The translations under genes were made by a program, and so were the position numbers. The notes beneath the pieces were generated by a model. That model did no database searches. It was not told the DNA's origin and worked only from the letters and a program-made list of their open reading frames with translations. Below are positions 1 to 8,106 of a stretch of 64,000 bases of DNA, one piece after another (the first letter of the stretch is position 1; every line of letters starts with the position of its first letter). This stretch comes from Methylobacterium sp. E-065. Its GTDB lineage: Bacteria; Pseudomonadota; Alphaproteobacteria; Rhizobiales; Beijerinckiaceae. The stretch covers positions 1 to 64,000 of the forward strand of contig NZ_JAKSYD010000295.1 in the NCBI RefSeq assembly GCF_022829605.1. Direction: 5' to 3'.

Positions 1-470
1 GGCAGGGGTCTCGTGCGCGCCGGTCCTGCGCCTCCCCGTTAGCGGTGCCGGGCCGGGTCCACGCACCCCCGGAACCCGCATCGGCGCCGTGGCCTTCCAG
101 CCGGCCCCCGCCTGGTCGTGGGCGGGTCCGCAGGTCGCTCAGGGTAAGCCCAGACGCGGGTCGGCGCGGGGGGCATTTCCTCCCCCCGCCGGGGAAACTG
201 CCGCCCGGTCTCACGCCCGCATCCGGGGCACGCCCCGTAGCGGTCCGCCGCCCGGGGCGATGGCGGCTGAGAGCCACCGACGCGGGCACCGCCCCGTCCC
301 CGGACCCGCACGGTCAGCCACCGCGCGGGCCCCCGAAGGATGCCGCTGGGTCACCCCAGAAGCGTCGCGGACAGGTGGCGGCTAATGAGCACAAAATAGG
401 AACATTGTCAAGGATGGCGTAGGGTGGTCAGCTCTTTGGGCACGCTGATCACACCTTCCCCCCGATGCGC
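1..470. other. GC-rich gene-free stretch, possible structured RNA
   Basis: I find no convincing reading frame here on either strand. The sequence is very GC-rich and rich in inverted repeats; for example a 5-bp stem CTGGG/CCCAG lies at 346-350 and 355-359. On the minus strand a perfect TTGACA (411-406) could be a -35 box for leftward transcription, but no good -10 follows at the right spacing. I compared it by eye with RNase P RNA, tmRNA, 6S RNA and common riboswitches and recognised none of their core motifs. It may be an unclassified RNA, or the leader of a gene beyond the left edge. Confidence 0.2.
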
Positions 471-476
471 GCTCTC

Positions 477-765
477 CTACCGCGGCTGCGGGGGACGCAG
501 GTTTGAAGCATGCGGCTCATGATAGAGCGCGACCGGCCCCCTCTCCCGAGCGGGAAAGGGTTGGGGTGAGGGAGAAGAACTCTCAGGATCGAGTGCGTGA
601 TTGATGAGCAGACAGGGCGCGTCTCGTTCGGAGAGTTCTCGACCCTCACCCTGTCCCTCTCCCGCTTGGGAGAGGGGACCTGTGCCTCAACCTGCAGAAG
701 GGCGCGCCTGACGAGACCGAAAACCTGTGTCACCCGTAGCCGCAAGGGGGAGAAGAGAGCCCCGC
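477..765. repeat. GC-rich intergenic repeat, family B, long copy
   Basis: This stretch between the left-edge region and nfuA contains inverted runs such as CCCCCTCTCCCGAGCGGG and CTCCCGCTTGGGAGAGGGG. It also holds a block (a 'gatagagcgcgaccgg' part, then 'gagaggggacctg' and 'gcctcaa') that returns at about 50.49-50.60 kb. The present copy is longer because of an internal insert of roughly 120 bp. No open frame is convincing. It looks like a REP/MITE-type dispersed element; boundaries are approximate. Confidence 0.5.
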
Positions 766-903
766 GGCGAGAAAGGTTTAACTATCGTATCGTGTGCGGA
801 GAGCGGAAAAACGCACACTTTTCGAAGCATCGGCGCCACGCCGACACCCTCGCGGCCGCGGGCGAAAAAGCCCGCGGCGCACCGTTCGTCGCCGATACGC
901 TCC

Positions 904-1470
904 TCAGATCGCCTGAACTTCCCGCACCTCGGGGAGGAAGTGCCGGAACAGGTTCTGAACCCCGTGCCGCAGCGTCGCGGTCGAGGACGGGCAGCCCGAG
1001 CACGCACCCTTCATCTCGAGATAGACGACGCCCTCCTTGTAGCCGCGGAAGGTGATGTCGCCGCCGTCGCCGGCTACGGCCGGGCGCACGCGCGTTTCGA
1101 GCAGATCCTTGATGGTGACGACCGTGTCGTGATCGGCCTCGTCGTAGAACTCGTCGCCGGCCTCGGTCGCATCGTGACCGCCCTCATCCATCACGGGGGC
1201 GCCGGACTGGAAATGCTCCATGATCGCGCCGAGCACGGCGGGCTTCACCTGCGCCCAGTCGGACCCGTCCTCGGCCTTGGTGACCGAGATGAAGTCGTGC
1301 CCGAAATAGACGCCCGAAACGCCCGGGACCGCGAACAGGGCGGACGCCAGGGGCGAGCGGGCGGCAGCCTCGGCGTCCTTCGCCTCGAAGGTCGATTCGG
1401 ACAGGACGACGCGCCCGGGGAGGAACTTGAGGGTGGCCGGGTTCGGCGTGGCTTCGGTCTGGATGAACAT
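904..1470 (-). CDS. nfuA: NifU-family Fe-S scaffold/carrier protein (NfuA type)
   Basis: The 188-residue product has the two-part Nfu layout. The N-terminal Nfu_N-like domain starts MFIQTEATPNPATLKFLPG. The C-terminal NifU-like domain carries the cluster-binding CxxC in GACSGCPSS at about residues 155-163. Proteins of this family hold a [4Fe-4S] cluster in the cytoplasm and pass it to apo-enzymes. Length and both domains match the usual alphaproteobacterial NfuA. It is encoded alone, with repeat family B behind it. The suf operon that would build its cluster is about 52 kb away in this window. I am confident of the family. Confidence 0.93.
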   Translation of the reverse strand: MFIQTEATPNPATLKFLPGRVVLSESTFEAKDAEAAARSPLASALFAVPGVSGVYFGHDFISVTKAEDGSDWAQVKPAVLGAIMEHFQSGAPVMDEGGHDATEAGDEFYDEADHDTVVTIKDLLETRVRPAVAGDGGDITFRGYKEGVVYLEMKGACSGCPSSTATLRHGVQNLFRHFLPEVREVQAI

Positions 1471-1644
1471 GCTGGCATAACTCCGCTGCGCCGGTTCAAG
1501 GCCGGCCGGGACATGCGCCCCAGGGCGCCCTGTTCATGTGGACCGACCATCGGATTTTCTCAACCTGCGCGGCCTCCCGCGAGAGTGGACATTCCGCTTC
1601 GCGCATCCGAGGACGGGCGCATCGAGGCAACAGAGGAGCCAGCG

Positions 1645-2109
1645 GTGACCGTGACCGGGGACGAGATGCTCGCGCAGGATCAGCCGGGAGACCTTCGCGA
1701 GATCCAGGCGAAGCTCGACGCGGCCCAGACCGAGGTCGCGGCCCTCAAGGTCCTGCTCGCCCTGCGCACGCACCAGCACGCGCAAGCCTGGCAGGCCGCG
1801 CGGCGCGCGGGCCTGGACCTCGATCACGCCCGGGCCGGCGCAGACATCGCGGCTGCGGACGCCAGGACCGTGGCGGATGCCACAGCCGCCCACGGCGAGG
1901 TCGTCGCCCGCGCCGAGGCGCGTACCGATGCCGTCCGCATCGTTCTCGACGCCGTACTGGCAAGCCTGCGCGTCTGGGGCTTGGACCGGCGCCGGTTCCA
2001 GAAGCGCATCGCCCAAGCCGGCCGCGACGCTCCCGTGGCCGGTCCCGGGGCGGAGCGCCACGCGATTCTCCTCGCCGAGGCCCGGCGCATTCTCGGCCGC
2101 ACCGAGTAG
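1645..2109 (+). CDS. Hypothetical alanine-rich helical protein
   Basis: I chose the GTG at 1645 because an AGAGGAG ribosome-binding site sits six bases upstream. The resulting 154-residue protein is strongly helical and Ala/Arg/Asp-rich. A heptad-like stretch (EIQAKLDAAQTEVAALKVLL) near residues 20-40 suggests a coiled coil. There is no signal peptide, membrane segment or known catalytic motif. It is divergent from nfuA. I do not recognise the family; the clean ribosome-binding site and codon use argue that it is real. Confidence 0.55.
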   Translation: MTVTGDEMLAQDQPGDLREIQAKLDAAQTEVAALKVLLALRTHQHAQAWQAARRAGLDLDHARAGADIAAADARTVADATAAHGEVVARAEARTDAVRIVLDAVLASLRVWGLDRRRFQKRIAQAGRDAPVAGPGAERHAILLAEARRILGRTE

Positions 2110-2187
2110 CCGATCTGCAGGGTTAACTGCCCCTTAACCCAGCCCTCCCATCGTCAGTCGCGGGACGGACAGCAGGAGGCCAACGGC

Positions 2188-2643
2188 ATGCAGATCAGCG
2201 AACACCACGTGCGCGAATGCGCCTATTTCATCTGGGAAAACGAAGGCCGGATCCATGGCCAGGCCGTGGCGCATTGGATGCGCGCGGAGACCGAGCTGCA
2301 CGCCAACGCCACGCTGGCGGCGGGAACCGTGATCCAGGCCGTCACCGCCGAGAAGGCCGCCATTCCGGCCTCTGCCAAGGTTGCCGCGCCCAAGGCCGCT
2401 GCCCCCAAGTCCGCTGCCCTCAAAGCCGCTGCCCCCAAGGCTGCGACGAAGGCCGCCGCGCCGAAGACCGCGAAGGCGGTTGCGCCCCAGGCTGCCGCCA
2501 ACCCGGTTGCGCCGAAGCCCGCCCCCGTCAAGGCTGCCGCGAAGCCGACGGCGCCGAAGCCCGTCCGGGCCTCGAAGGTTGCGGTCACCGCTGGGCTGGC
2601 CGCCAAGGCGAAGCCCGCCCGCACCCCGGCCGCGATGCACTGA
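2188..2643 (+). CDS. DUF2934-domain protein with histone H1-like Ala/Lys/Pro tail
   Basis: The first ~45 residues (RECAYFIWENEGRIHGQAV followed by HWMRAE) match the small DUF2934 domain common in Rhizobiales. The rest of the 151 residues is a low-complexity tail of repeated A-A-P-K-A units, rich in Lys, Ala and Pro, resembling the C-terminal tail of histone H1-like bacterial proteins. Such tails usually bind nucleic acid, so a DNA- or RNA-associated role is possible but is my inference. The DNA of the tail is correspondingly repetitive (about 2375-2625). A strong terminator hairpin follows the stop codon. Confidence 0.75.
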   Translation: MQISEHHVRECAYFIWENEGRIHGQAVAHWMRAETELHANATLAAGTVIQAVTAEKAAIPASAKVAAPKAAAPKSAALKAAAPKAATKAAAPKTAKAVAPQAAANPVAPKPAPVKAAAKPTAPKPVRASKVAVTAGLAAKAKPARTPAAMH

Positions 2644-2671
2644 CGCACGCCGCACCGGATTCATTTCGGAA

Positions 2672-2695
2672 GCCCGTCCCCGACCGGGGGCGGGC
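2672..2695 (+). terminator. Hairpin terminator after the DUF2934 gene
   Basis: A 10-bp stem (GCCCGTCCCC/GGGGGCGGGC, one G-T pair) with a GACC loop lies 29 bases after the stop codon and is followed by TTCT. The position suggests a Rho-independent terminator of the DUF2934 gene, though the T-run is short. Confidence 0.6.
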
Positions 2696-2789
2696 TTCTG
2701 CCGTTCCGGCGCCCCGAAAGGGAACAGGCCTCCCGCCGCCCCGGTTGTTGGCCCTGAAGCGGGCTGCCCTGCGCCGCAACGAGGCTCGC

Positions 2790-3455
2790 ATGCGCGCTGT
2801 TATCTTCGACATCGACGGGACCCTGCTCGACAGCGTCGATCTGCATGCCCGCGCCTGGGTGGAAGCCTTCGCGCATTTCGGCGTGGAGACGGATCAGGGC
2901 CACGTCCGCAGCCAGATCGGGAAGGGCGGCGACGAACTGATGCCGGTGTTCCTGCCGCAGGAGCGGATCGAACGCGAGGGCAAGACCATCGAGGCGTTCC
3001 GGTCGGACCTGTTCAAGCAGAAGTTCCTGCCCGAGGTGCGGCCGTTTCCGGGCGTCCGCGCCCTGTTCGAGCGGATCCGCGCGGATGGCCTCACGATCGC
3101 GCTGGCCTCGTCGGGCAAGCGGCCCGAGGTGGAGCGCTACACCGAGATCCTGAAGATCGGCGATCTCGTCGATGTCGCCACCAGCTCGGATGACGCCGAG
3201 CGGTCGAAACCGCATCCCGACATCTTTCAGGCTGCCCTGACCAAGCTCGGAGCCGGGCGGTCCGACACGATCCACGCGGTCGGTGATACGCCCTACGATG
3301 CCGAGGCCGCGGGAAAGGCCGGCGTGCCGACGATCGGCGTGCTCTGCGGCGGATTCCCGGAGGCCGACCTCTCGGCGGCGGGCTGCGTGGCGATCTTCCG
3401 CGATCCCCAGGATCTCCTCGACGGCTACGACCGCTCCCCGCTGGCGCAGCGTTGA
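2790..3455 (+). CDS. HAD-superfamily phosphatase (phosphoglycolate-phosphatase/beta-PGM-like)
   Basis: The 221-residue protein contains all four HAD motifs: the nucleophile motif DIDGTLLDS at residues 7-15, a motif II Ser/Thr in LASSGK, the motif III Lys in SKPHPD, and the motif IV acidic pair in VGDTPYDA. The cap is inserted between motifs I and II, as in subfamily IA enzymes. It should hydrolyse a small phosphorylated metabolite in the cytoplasm using Mg2+; the substrate cannot be read from sequence. The ATG at 2790 was chosen because the DIDGT motif must lie near the N terminus. Confidence 0.88.
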   Translation: MRAVIFDIDGTLLDSVDLHARAWVEAFAHFGVETDQGHVRSQIGKGGDELMPVFLPQERIEREGKTIEAFRSDLFKQKFLPEVRPFPGVRALFERIRADGLTIALASSGKRPEVERYTEILKIGDLVDVATSSDDAERSKPHPDIFQAALTKLGAGRSDTIHAVGDTPYDAEAAGKAGVPTIGVLCGGFPEADLSAAGCVAIFRDPQDLLDGYDRSPLAQR

Positions 3456-3644
3456 CGGCCCGCCAGACCCGCGCTGTCTATACGGCAACCCGCGCTATCC
3501 CCATGTTTCACGCGATCTGTTGCAGCGCGGTGACTCGGCACAATGCCGGCTACGTAAAATCGCGATAGGGGCTGGTGCGGCTTCGGCAAAAGGCGTAGCC
3601 AGCCGCCCGCCAACCTGGATCCTTTCAAAGGACGAGCGCTGCGG

Positions 3645-3851
3645 ATGCCTCAGACCCATCAGGCCGAACCGGCGATGCGCTTCGTTCCGGCCGCCAAGTC
3701 GCTGCCGGATCAGATCGCCGACGCCGTCGCGTGTCAGTCGACCCCGCTGAGCCACCTGCTGCGCCTGATGGCGGCCCTGCAGGCCGAGGGCGGCGACGAG
3801 ACCCTGCGCCTGCGTCTGCGCGCCCGGATCGGAGCGCCGCTCAACTCGTAA
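3645..3851 (+). CDS. Small hypothetical protein (68 aa)
   Basis: This short frame encodes a soluble helical protein with no recognised domain. It includes a Leu-rich helix (SHLLRLMAALQAEGG). The upstream sequence AAGGACGAG can act as a ribosome-binding site. It runs convergently toward the next minus-strand gene, with 18 bp between stop codons. I cannot assign a function. Confidence 0.45.
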   Translation: MPQTHQAEPAMRFVPAAKSLPDQIADAVACQSTPLSHLLRLMAALQAEGGDETLRLRLRARIGAPLNS

Positions 3852-3869
3852 TCGCCGGAGCCTGAGGGC

Positions 3870-4166
3870 TCACGACCGCCGATGGCGCCGCTTGTGCCGT
3901 CGGTGTGCGGGCTTGGCGGGCTGCGCGGCTTCGCCCAGCCGCGCCATGCAGGCGTAATAGATCTGCTTCCCGATCTCCTCGAGTTCCAGACCGCGGGGGT
4001 TGGGTGCCACGAAGACCTTGGCCCGGGCCTCCAGCCGGCAGGCCGCGTCTTCCGGACTGCGAATCGGGGGTTCGGCGCGGGCGGGGCTCACGGCCAGCAT
4101 CAGGCCGATCAGCGTTCCGAACACTCCGCATGCGGATAAACGCTGTCTCGCCCAATTATTCAGCAT
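3870..4166 (-). CDS. Small exported hypothetical protein with basic C-terminus
   Basis: The 98-residue product starts MLNNWARQRLSACG. It has a signal-peptide-like hydrophobic core (VFGTLIGLMLAVSPARA) with a plausible AxA cleavage site near residue 31. The mature part holds two Cys residues and ends in a very basic His/Arg/Lys cluster (HRRHKRRHRRS). A periplasmic location is likely. No family is recognised. It is followed upstream on the same strand by another small exported protein. Confidence 0.5.
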   Translation of the reverse strand: MLNNWARQRLSACGVFGTLIGLMLAVSPARAEPPIRSPEDAACRLEARAKVFVAPNPRGLELEEIGKQIYYACMARLGEAAQPAKPAHRRHKRRHRRS

Positions 4167-4254
4167 TCCGATCGCGATCCCTGCTCCACTCCGATGCCGA
4201 AATAGAGCGTTTCGCGCGGCAGTGAACCGTCCGAGACTACGGTCTGCGCGTCCG

Positions 4255-4533
4255 TCAGGGCACGATCCACAGGCAGCGGCCGGCACCCGCGATCGTCATG
4301 CATTCGTACGGCGCGCCGCCGATCAAAGCCCGCTGCTCCACCGAACCGATCGACTTCCGATCGATGCTGCGGCAGCCAACCTCGCCCTCGGCGGTACGGC
4401 TCGCGCCAGTCGAGGCATCGACCCGGCGGGCCGCCAGCAGCGTGTCGCACGCCATCGCCTTGGCCGGGTCCTGAGCCGCGGCGGCCCCTGACCACAGCAG
4501 AACGGCAACGAGCGGACCCATCCTGCACAGCAT
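4255..4533 (-). CDS. Small exported hypothetical protein, Cys-containing
   Basis: The start at 4533 is supported by GGAGAGG seven bases upstream. The 92-residue product has a signal peptide (MLCRMGPLVAVLLWSGAAAAQ). The short mature domain has four Cys residues (MACDTLL, VGCRSID, YECMTI, GRCLWIV) that could form two disulfides in the periplasm. It lies 88 bp upstream of the other small exported gene on the same strand, so the two may be co-transcribed. Function unknown. Confidence 0.6.
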   Translation of the reverse strand: MLCRMGPLVAVLLWSGAAAAQDPAKAMACDTLLAARRVDASTGASRTAEGEVGCRSIDRKSIGSVEQRALIGGAPYECMTIAGAGRCLWIVP

Positions 4534-4634
4534 CGCGCGACCTCTCCAGGGCAGCCGCACGAATCAGGACGGCCGAAAGACAGTCGCAAACGCGGCACGC
4601 CGCGCGCAGGTTTCAGGCTCCAGGCCCAAATACG

Positions 4635-4663
4635 ACGACGCCCGCCGGAGAGGCGGGCGTCGT
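4635..4663 (-). terminator. Strong hairpin terminator of the DUF6481-like gene
   Basis: A perfect 12-bp stem (ACGACGCCCGCC/GGCGGGCGTCGT) with a 5-base loop lies 34 bases past the stop codon of the minus-strand gene. It separates that gene from the exported-protein pair downstream. Confidence 0.7.
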
Positions 4664-4696
4664 GCCATCGAAACAGCCGAGTCGACCGGCGCGCGC

Positions 4697-5077
4697 TTAG
4701 CGCTTGACCTTGACGCTGGCCTTTCGCGCCGCGTACCGCGCGTCGCGCTGGGCCTTCTTGGCGTGAAGTTCGGCCGACTTGCGCTCCTGCGCGGCGGCGA
4801 ACTCGGCGACTTCGCGGGCGAGCTGGGCAGCCAGCTCGGTTTCCTCGCGCTCACGCTTCTCTTCGGCGGCCTTCAGCTCGGCGGCGATGCGCGCGGCCTC
4901 ACGCTCGCGGGTACGCTCCTCGCGGGCCTTCGTGATCTCGGCCCGGGCCTTGGCCTTGGCGATCACCTCCGGATCATCGGCCGGGGGGCGCGCCTTGAAC
5001 TTGGCCAGCAGGGCAGCCTTGGCACTCTGGGAGTGCTGGCGGCGGTCGTCGAAATTTCTGTAGTCGAATGCGCTCAT
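4697..5077 (-). CDS. DUF6481-like coiled-coil protein
   Basis: The 126-residue protein begins MSAFDYRNFDDRRQHS. Most of the rest is a highly charged Ala/Glu/Lys/Arg helix (for example KAREERTREREAARIAAELK) that should form one long coiled coil. It ends in a basic tail (KASVKVKR). This matches a small alphaproteobacterial family known only as DUF6481, from memory. It has no signal or membrane segment. An AAAGG ribosome-binding site precedes the ATG. A role with RNA or ribosomes would fit the charge but is speculation. Confidence 0.75.
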   Translation of the reverse strand: MSAFDYRNFDDRRQHSQSAKAALLAKFKARPPADDPEVIAKAKARAEITKAREERTREREAARIAAELKAAEEKREREETELAAQLAREVAEFAAAQERKSAELHAKKAQRDARYAARKASVKVKR

Positions 5078-5189
5078 CTGACCTTTCTCAGTTCAATACG
5101 TTCGACATGCACAGGGACATCCGGCCACGCCGGTGCGGGACCTTTCGTCTGCGGATCCCGATGCCGTCCCCGGACCTCGGAACCATGCC

Positions 5190-5256
5190 GACCCATCGGG
5201 TGTACCGATGGTTCGACCCGAGCGCTCAGCGGACGCCGCAGCGCTCGGGTCGAACC
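5190..5256. other. Two adjacent hairpins upstream of the DUF6481-like gene
   Basis: A 7-bp hairpin (CCATCGG-GTGTA-CCGATGG) ending near 5211 shares its last bases with a perfect 17-bp inverted repeat (5210-5226 and 5240-5256, 13-base loop). It lies ~130 bp upstream of the DUF6481-like start. The symmetry could be an operator, a bidirectional terminator or a mobile-element scar. Confidence 0.5.
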
Positions 5257-5259
5257 AAG

Positions 5260-5999
5260 GTTTGAAAACGGTTAGCCTTTAGCCGGAGCCCCGGCGGCGA
5301 TGCAATCGCGGGAACACGTTCGGCCCGCCGACACAGCGACAATCCACACCGTCTCTGTAAGAGTCTCACCCGGCGATGCAGAAAAACATCAAGCGCCAGT
5401 CGCAACGCACGCCTCAGTGAGTGGGATGCCAGCATCGCGCGGCGCCGTCCACAAGATAGGACGGGGCCTAAGAGGCGGCAAGATGGCCAACCTGTATTGG
5501 CCGTCACCCTGATAGACGGCCCGAGGCCATGCGCAGCTCATTCGGCATCACGGTTCGCGCGCCAACATACCACCGGACTTGTTTGCGATGGTTCACCTTC
5601 GGTGGCTGCAACCCTGATTTGCACCAGCGACATCTTTGCGTTGCCGGGTGATGCGAGCCGATCTGCGGAATGGCTGCGCCGTATTTGGAAGCGGGGTCTC
5701 GGCCCACGGGTATTGGTGGCGACGGGCCGCCCAGGCTGCGTCTCAGCGCATCACGATCAGGCACAGCGTCTAAACCCGGCACCGACGCGGTCTATCAGGT
5801 CGACCCGGAGCCAGCCTTGGCGACGAGCGCTTTGCGCTCAAGAATGAGGCAGCGCGGCATCCTGAACTGCTCGCTCGCGCAGCCGATAGGGCGTTGCACA
5901 CTAATGAGGCAGGGGATCAAAGTCTTCGCCGCCGAACCTGTCGGCATGAGGCCTGCTAAACCCAGCCGCGTCGATCCCAGCGCCGAATTGAGTCGCGCC
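5260..5999. other. 740-bp intergenic region, no supported gene
   Basis: No frame in this stretch has a ribosome-binding site, plausible codon use and a recognisable product. An open frame runs into the atzG gene from 5670, but residues before the ATG at 6000 look non-coding. The composition is somewhat less GC-rich than the neighbourhood. The promoter of the atzGEH operon should lie in its last 100-200 bases, but I cannot point to it. Confidence 0.4.
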
Positions 6000-6206
6000 A
6001 TGCCCGAACCCGTACCGTCATCCGCCGCCGTGTTCGATCCGGAGGCGTACATCGCGGCGACCGCGCCGCTTCTCGGCATCGCCATCGAGGCCGGGTGGAC
6101 GGACGCGATCACGGCCAATCTGCGCGTCCTCGCGGGGGCCGCCGCGTTGCTGACCGAGTTCCCGCTGCCCGATACAGTCGAGGCCGCGCCGAGGTTCGAA
6201 GCGTGA
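6000..6206 (+). CDS. atzG: AtzG/HpxX-like small subunit (DUF4089)
   Basis: The 68-residue product matches the DUF4089/AtzG family, the small partner of AtzE-type amidohydrolases. The core is FDPEAYIAATAPLLGI followed by NLRVLAGAAALLTEFPLP. AtzG and AtzE form a complex in cyanuric acid catabolism; HpxX is the counterpart in the oxalurate cluster of Klebsiella. The stop overlaps the GTG start of the amidase by four bases (GTGA), which implies translational coupling and a stoichiometric complex. Position and family make the call firm; the actual substrate is not known. Confidence 0.85.
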   Translation: MPEPVPSSAAVFDPEAYIAATAPLLGIAIEAGWTDAITANLRVLAGAAALLTEFPLPDTVEAAPRFEA

Positions 6207-7600
6207 GCGCGGCGCCTCCGATGGATGCGGCGTCGATCGCCGCCGCGGTCGCCGGCCGACGCAGCACCGCGCGCGACGTGGTTGCGCAGACCCTCGACCG
6301 GATCGCGCGGACCGACGGTCGCATCAACGCCTTCACCGACGTGCTCGGCGCCCGCGCCCTGGCCCGGGCCGAGGCCCTCGACGCCGCCCTCGGTGAGGGC
6401 GCCACCGCCGGGCCGCTCGCGGGCGTGCCGTTCGCGGTGAAGAACCTCATCGATGTCGCGGGCCTGACCACCCGGGCGGGCGCGAAGATCAACCGGGGGC
6501 ATCCCCAGGCCCAGCGGGACGGCGCCCTGGTGCGTCGGCTCGAGGCGGCCGGGGCGATCCTCGTCGGGGCGCTCAACATGGGCGAATACGCCTATGACTT
6601 CACGGGCGAGAACATCCACGACGGGGACGCCCACAACCCGCACGCGCTGGATCACATGACCGGCGGCTCATCCAGCGGGTCCGGCGCGGCGCTGGCTGCC
6701 GGAATGGTGCCGCTGACGCTGGGCTCGGATACCAACGGCTCGATCCGGGTGCCCGCCGCCTTCTGCGGCTGTTTCGGGTTGAAGCCGACCTACGGCCGGC
6801 TCAGCCGCGCCGGGAGCTTCCCCTTCGTCGGCAGCCTCGATCATCTCGGGCCGATGGCCCGCGGCGTCGCCGATCTCACCCTGGCGTATGACGCGATGCA
6901 GGGCCCGGATCCGGACGATCCCGTGGCAACGCCCCGCGCAGCCGAGCCGGTCCTGCCGGTTCTGGAATCCGGCATCGACGGCCTGCGGATCGCGGTTGCG
7001 GGCGACTATTTCGCCCGGGGCGGCGATCCAGACGCGTTCGCGGCGGTGGCGCGCGTCGCCCAGGCCCTCGGCGCAGGCCGGACCGTCGAGCTGCCGGAGG
7101 CCCATCGCGCCCGGGCTGCCGCCTACCTCATCACCGCGGCCGAGGGCGCGACGCTCCACCTCGACCGCCTGCGCACCCGGCCGGGGGATTTCGATCCTGC
7201 GGTGCGGGACCGGCTGATCGCCGGCGCGATGATCCCGGCGCCCTTCGTCGAGCGGGCGCAGCGCTTCCGCCGCTGGTACCGGGATGCGGTGCTCGACCTG
7301 TTCGGTGGCGTCGACGTGATCCTGGCGCCCGCCACCCCCTGCCGGGCGCCGAAGGGTGGCCAGACCCACTTCGTGCTCGACGGGGTGAGCCTGCCGGTGC
7401 GGGCCAATATCGGCGTGTTCACGCAGCCGATCTCGTTCATCGGCCTGCCGGTGGTCGCCGTCCCGGTCCGGCTCGACGACGGGCTGCCGCTCGGTGTTCA
7501 GGTGATCGCCGCCCCCTGGCGGGAGGATCTGGCCCTGCGTGTCGCCCGCTACCTCGAACGGGCTGGAATCTGCACGGCGCCCATCGCGGAGTTGACCTGA
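6203..7600 (+). CDS. atzE: AtzE-family amidohydrolase (amidase signature)
   Basis: This 465-residue enzyme belongs to the amidase-signature family. Visible catalytic elements are the Lys in FAVKNLID, the cis-Ser loop GGSSSGSGAA, and the nucleophile region GSDTNGSIRVPAAFCG. Together they give the Ser-cisSer-Lys triad in the expected order within residues ~75-190. AtzE enzymes hydrolyse 1-carboxybiuret; the HpxY homologues act in oxalurate breakdown. It is coupled to atzG upstream and overlaps atzH by one base downstream. An ABC importer follows, which suggests the substrate is taken up from outside. Confidence 0.9.
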   Translation: MSAAPPMDAASIAAAVAGRRSTARDVVAQTLDRIARTDGRINAFTDVLGARALARAEALDAALGEGATAGPLAGVPFAVKNLIDVAGLTTRAGAKINRGHPQAQRDGALVRRLEAAGAILVGALNMGEYAYDFTGENIHDGDAHNPHALDHMTGGSSSGSGAALAAGMVPLTLGSDTNGSIRVPAAFCGCFGLKPTYGRLSRAGSFPFVGSLDHLGPMARGVADLTLAYDAMQGPDPDDPVATPRAAEPVLPVLESGIDGLRIAVAGDYFARGGDPDAFAAVARVAQALGAGRTVELPEAHRARAAAYLITAAEGATLHLDRLRTRPGDFDPAVRDRLIAGAMIPAPFVERAQRFRRWYRDAVLDLFGGVDVILAPATPCRAPKGGQTHFVLDGVSLPVRANIGVFTQPISFIGLPVVAVPVRLDDGLPLGVQVIAAPWREDLALRVARYLERAGICTAPIAELT

Positions 7601-7983
7601 TGGTGATCGACGATCCCGCCGTGAAGGCCGAGGTCGAGGCCGCGTTCGAGGCCTACGAAACGGCGCTCACTACCAACGATGTCCCGACCCTGGAGGCTTT
7701 GTTCCGGGACGATCCGCTGACCATCCGCTACGGTATCGGCGAGAACCTCTACGGCATGGACGCCATCCGCGCCTTCCGTCGCGCCCGCTCGCCCGTGGGC
7801 CTGGAGCGCACCCTGGCGCAGACACAGATCACCACGTACGGGCGCGATGCCGCTATCGCCATGACGCTGTTCACCCGCGCGTCGGCACCCGGGAAGATCG
7901 GCCGCCAGAGCCAGACTTGGATGCGCTTCCCCGAGGGCTGGCGGGTGATCGCCGCGCATGTGAGTTTGATTGACGCTGACTAA
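7600..7983 (+). CDS. atzH: AtzH/HpxZ-like protein (DUF3225, SnoaL/NTF2 fold)
   Basis: The 127-residue protein has the DUF3225 pattern (EAAFEAYETALTTNDVPTL, then FRDDPLTIRYG and QTWMRFPEGWRVIAAHVS). The family is known as HpxZ in oxalurate catabolism and AtzH in cyanuric acid clusters. It has an NTF2-like cone fold and in cyanuric acid degradation helps hydrolyse an amide intermediate. It starts on the last base of the atzE stop, so the three genes form one coupled unit. There is no atzF or hpxW in the window. Confidence 0.85.
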   Translation: MVIDDPAVKAEVEAAFEAYETALTTNDVPTLEALFRDDPLTIRYGIGENLYGMDAIRAFRRARSPVGLERTLAQTQITTYGRDAAIAMTLFTRASAPGKIGRQSQTWMRFPEGWRVIAAHVSLIDAD

Positions 7984-8106
7984 AGCGCTCGGCGCCGACG
8001 TGGACACTGGTTCGCAGCACGAAAGCGGTTTAAAAATAAAGGTTTGGTGCTGCGCATGTATGCAACGCGCACAGTACACGACAGAAGACTGAAACCCCTC
8101 CGGTCA

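Noticed and set aside
383..411. LexA-like box (GTTC-N7-GTGC) beside the TTGACA on the minus strand
   Set aside because: One half-site is imperfect and no SOS gene starts to its left within the window.
727..1644. Plus-strand open frame running across nfuA
   Set aside because: It is the antisense reading of nfuA, whose Nfu domains are unmistakable. Only the part after the GTG at 1645 is kept as a gene.
2217..2789. Upstream extension of the HAD phosphatase frame
   Set aside because: The extension is an out-of-frame reading of the DUF2934 gene and crosses its terminator. The DIDGT motif requires a start at 2790.
5495..5850. Short frames in the 5.3-6.0 kb gap
   Set aside because: They lack ribosome-binding sites, family patterns and normal codon use.
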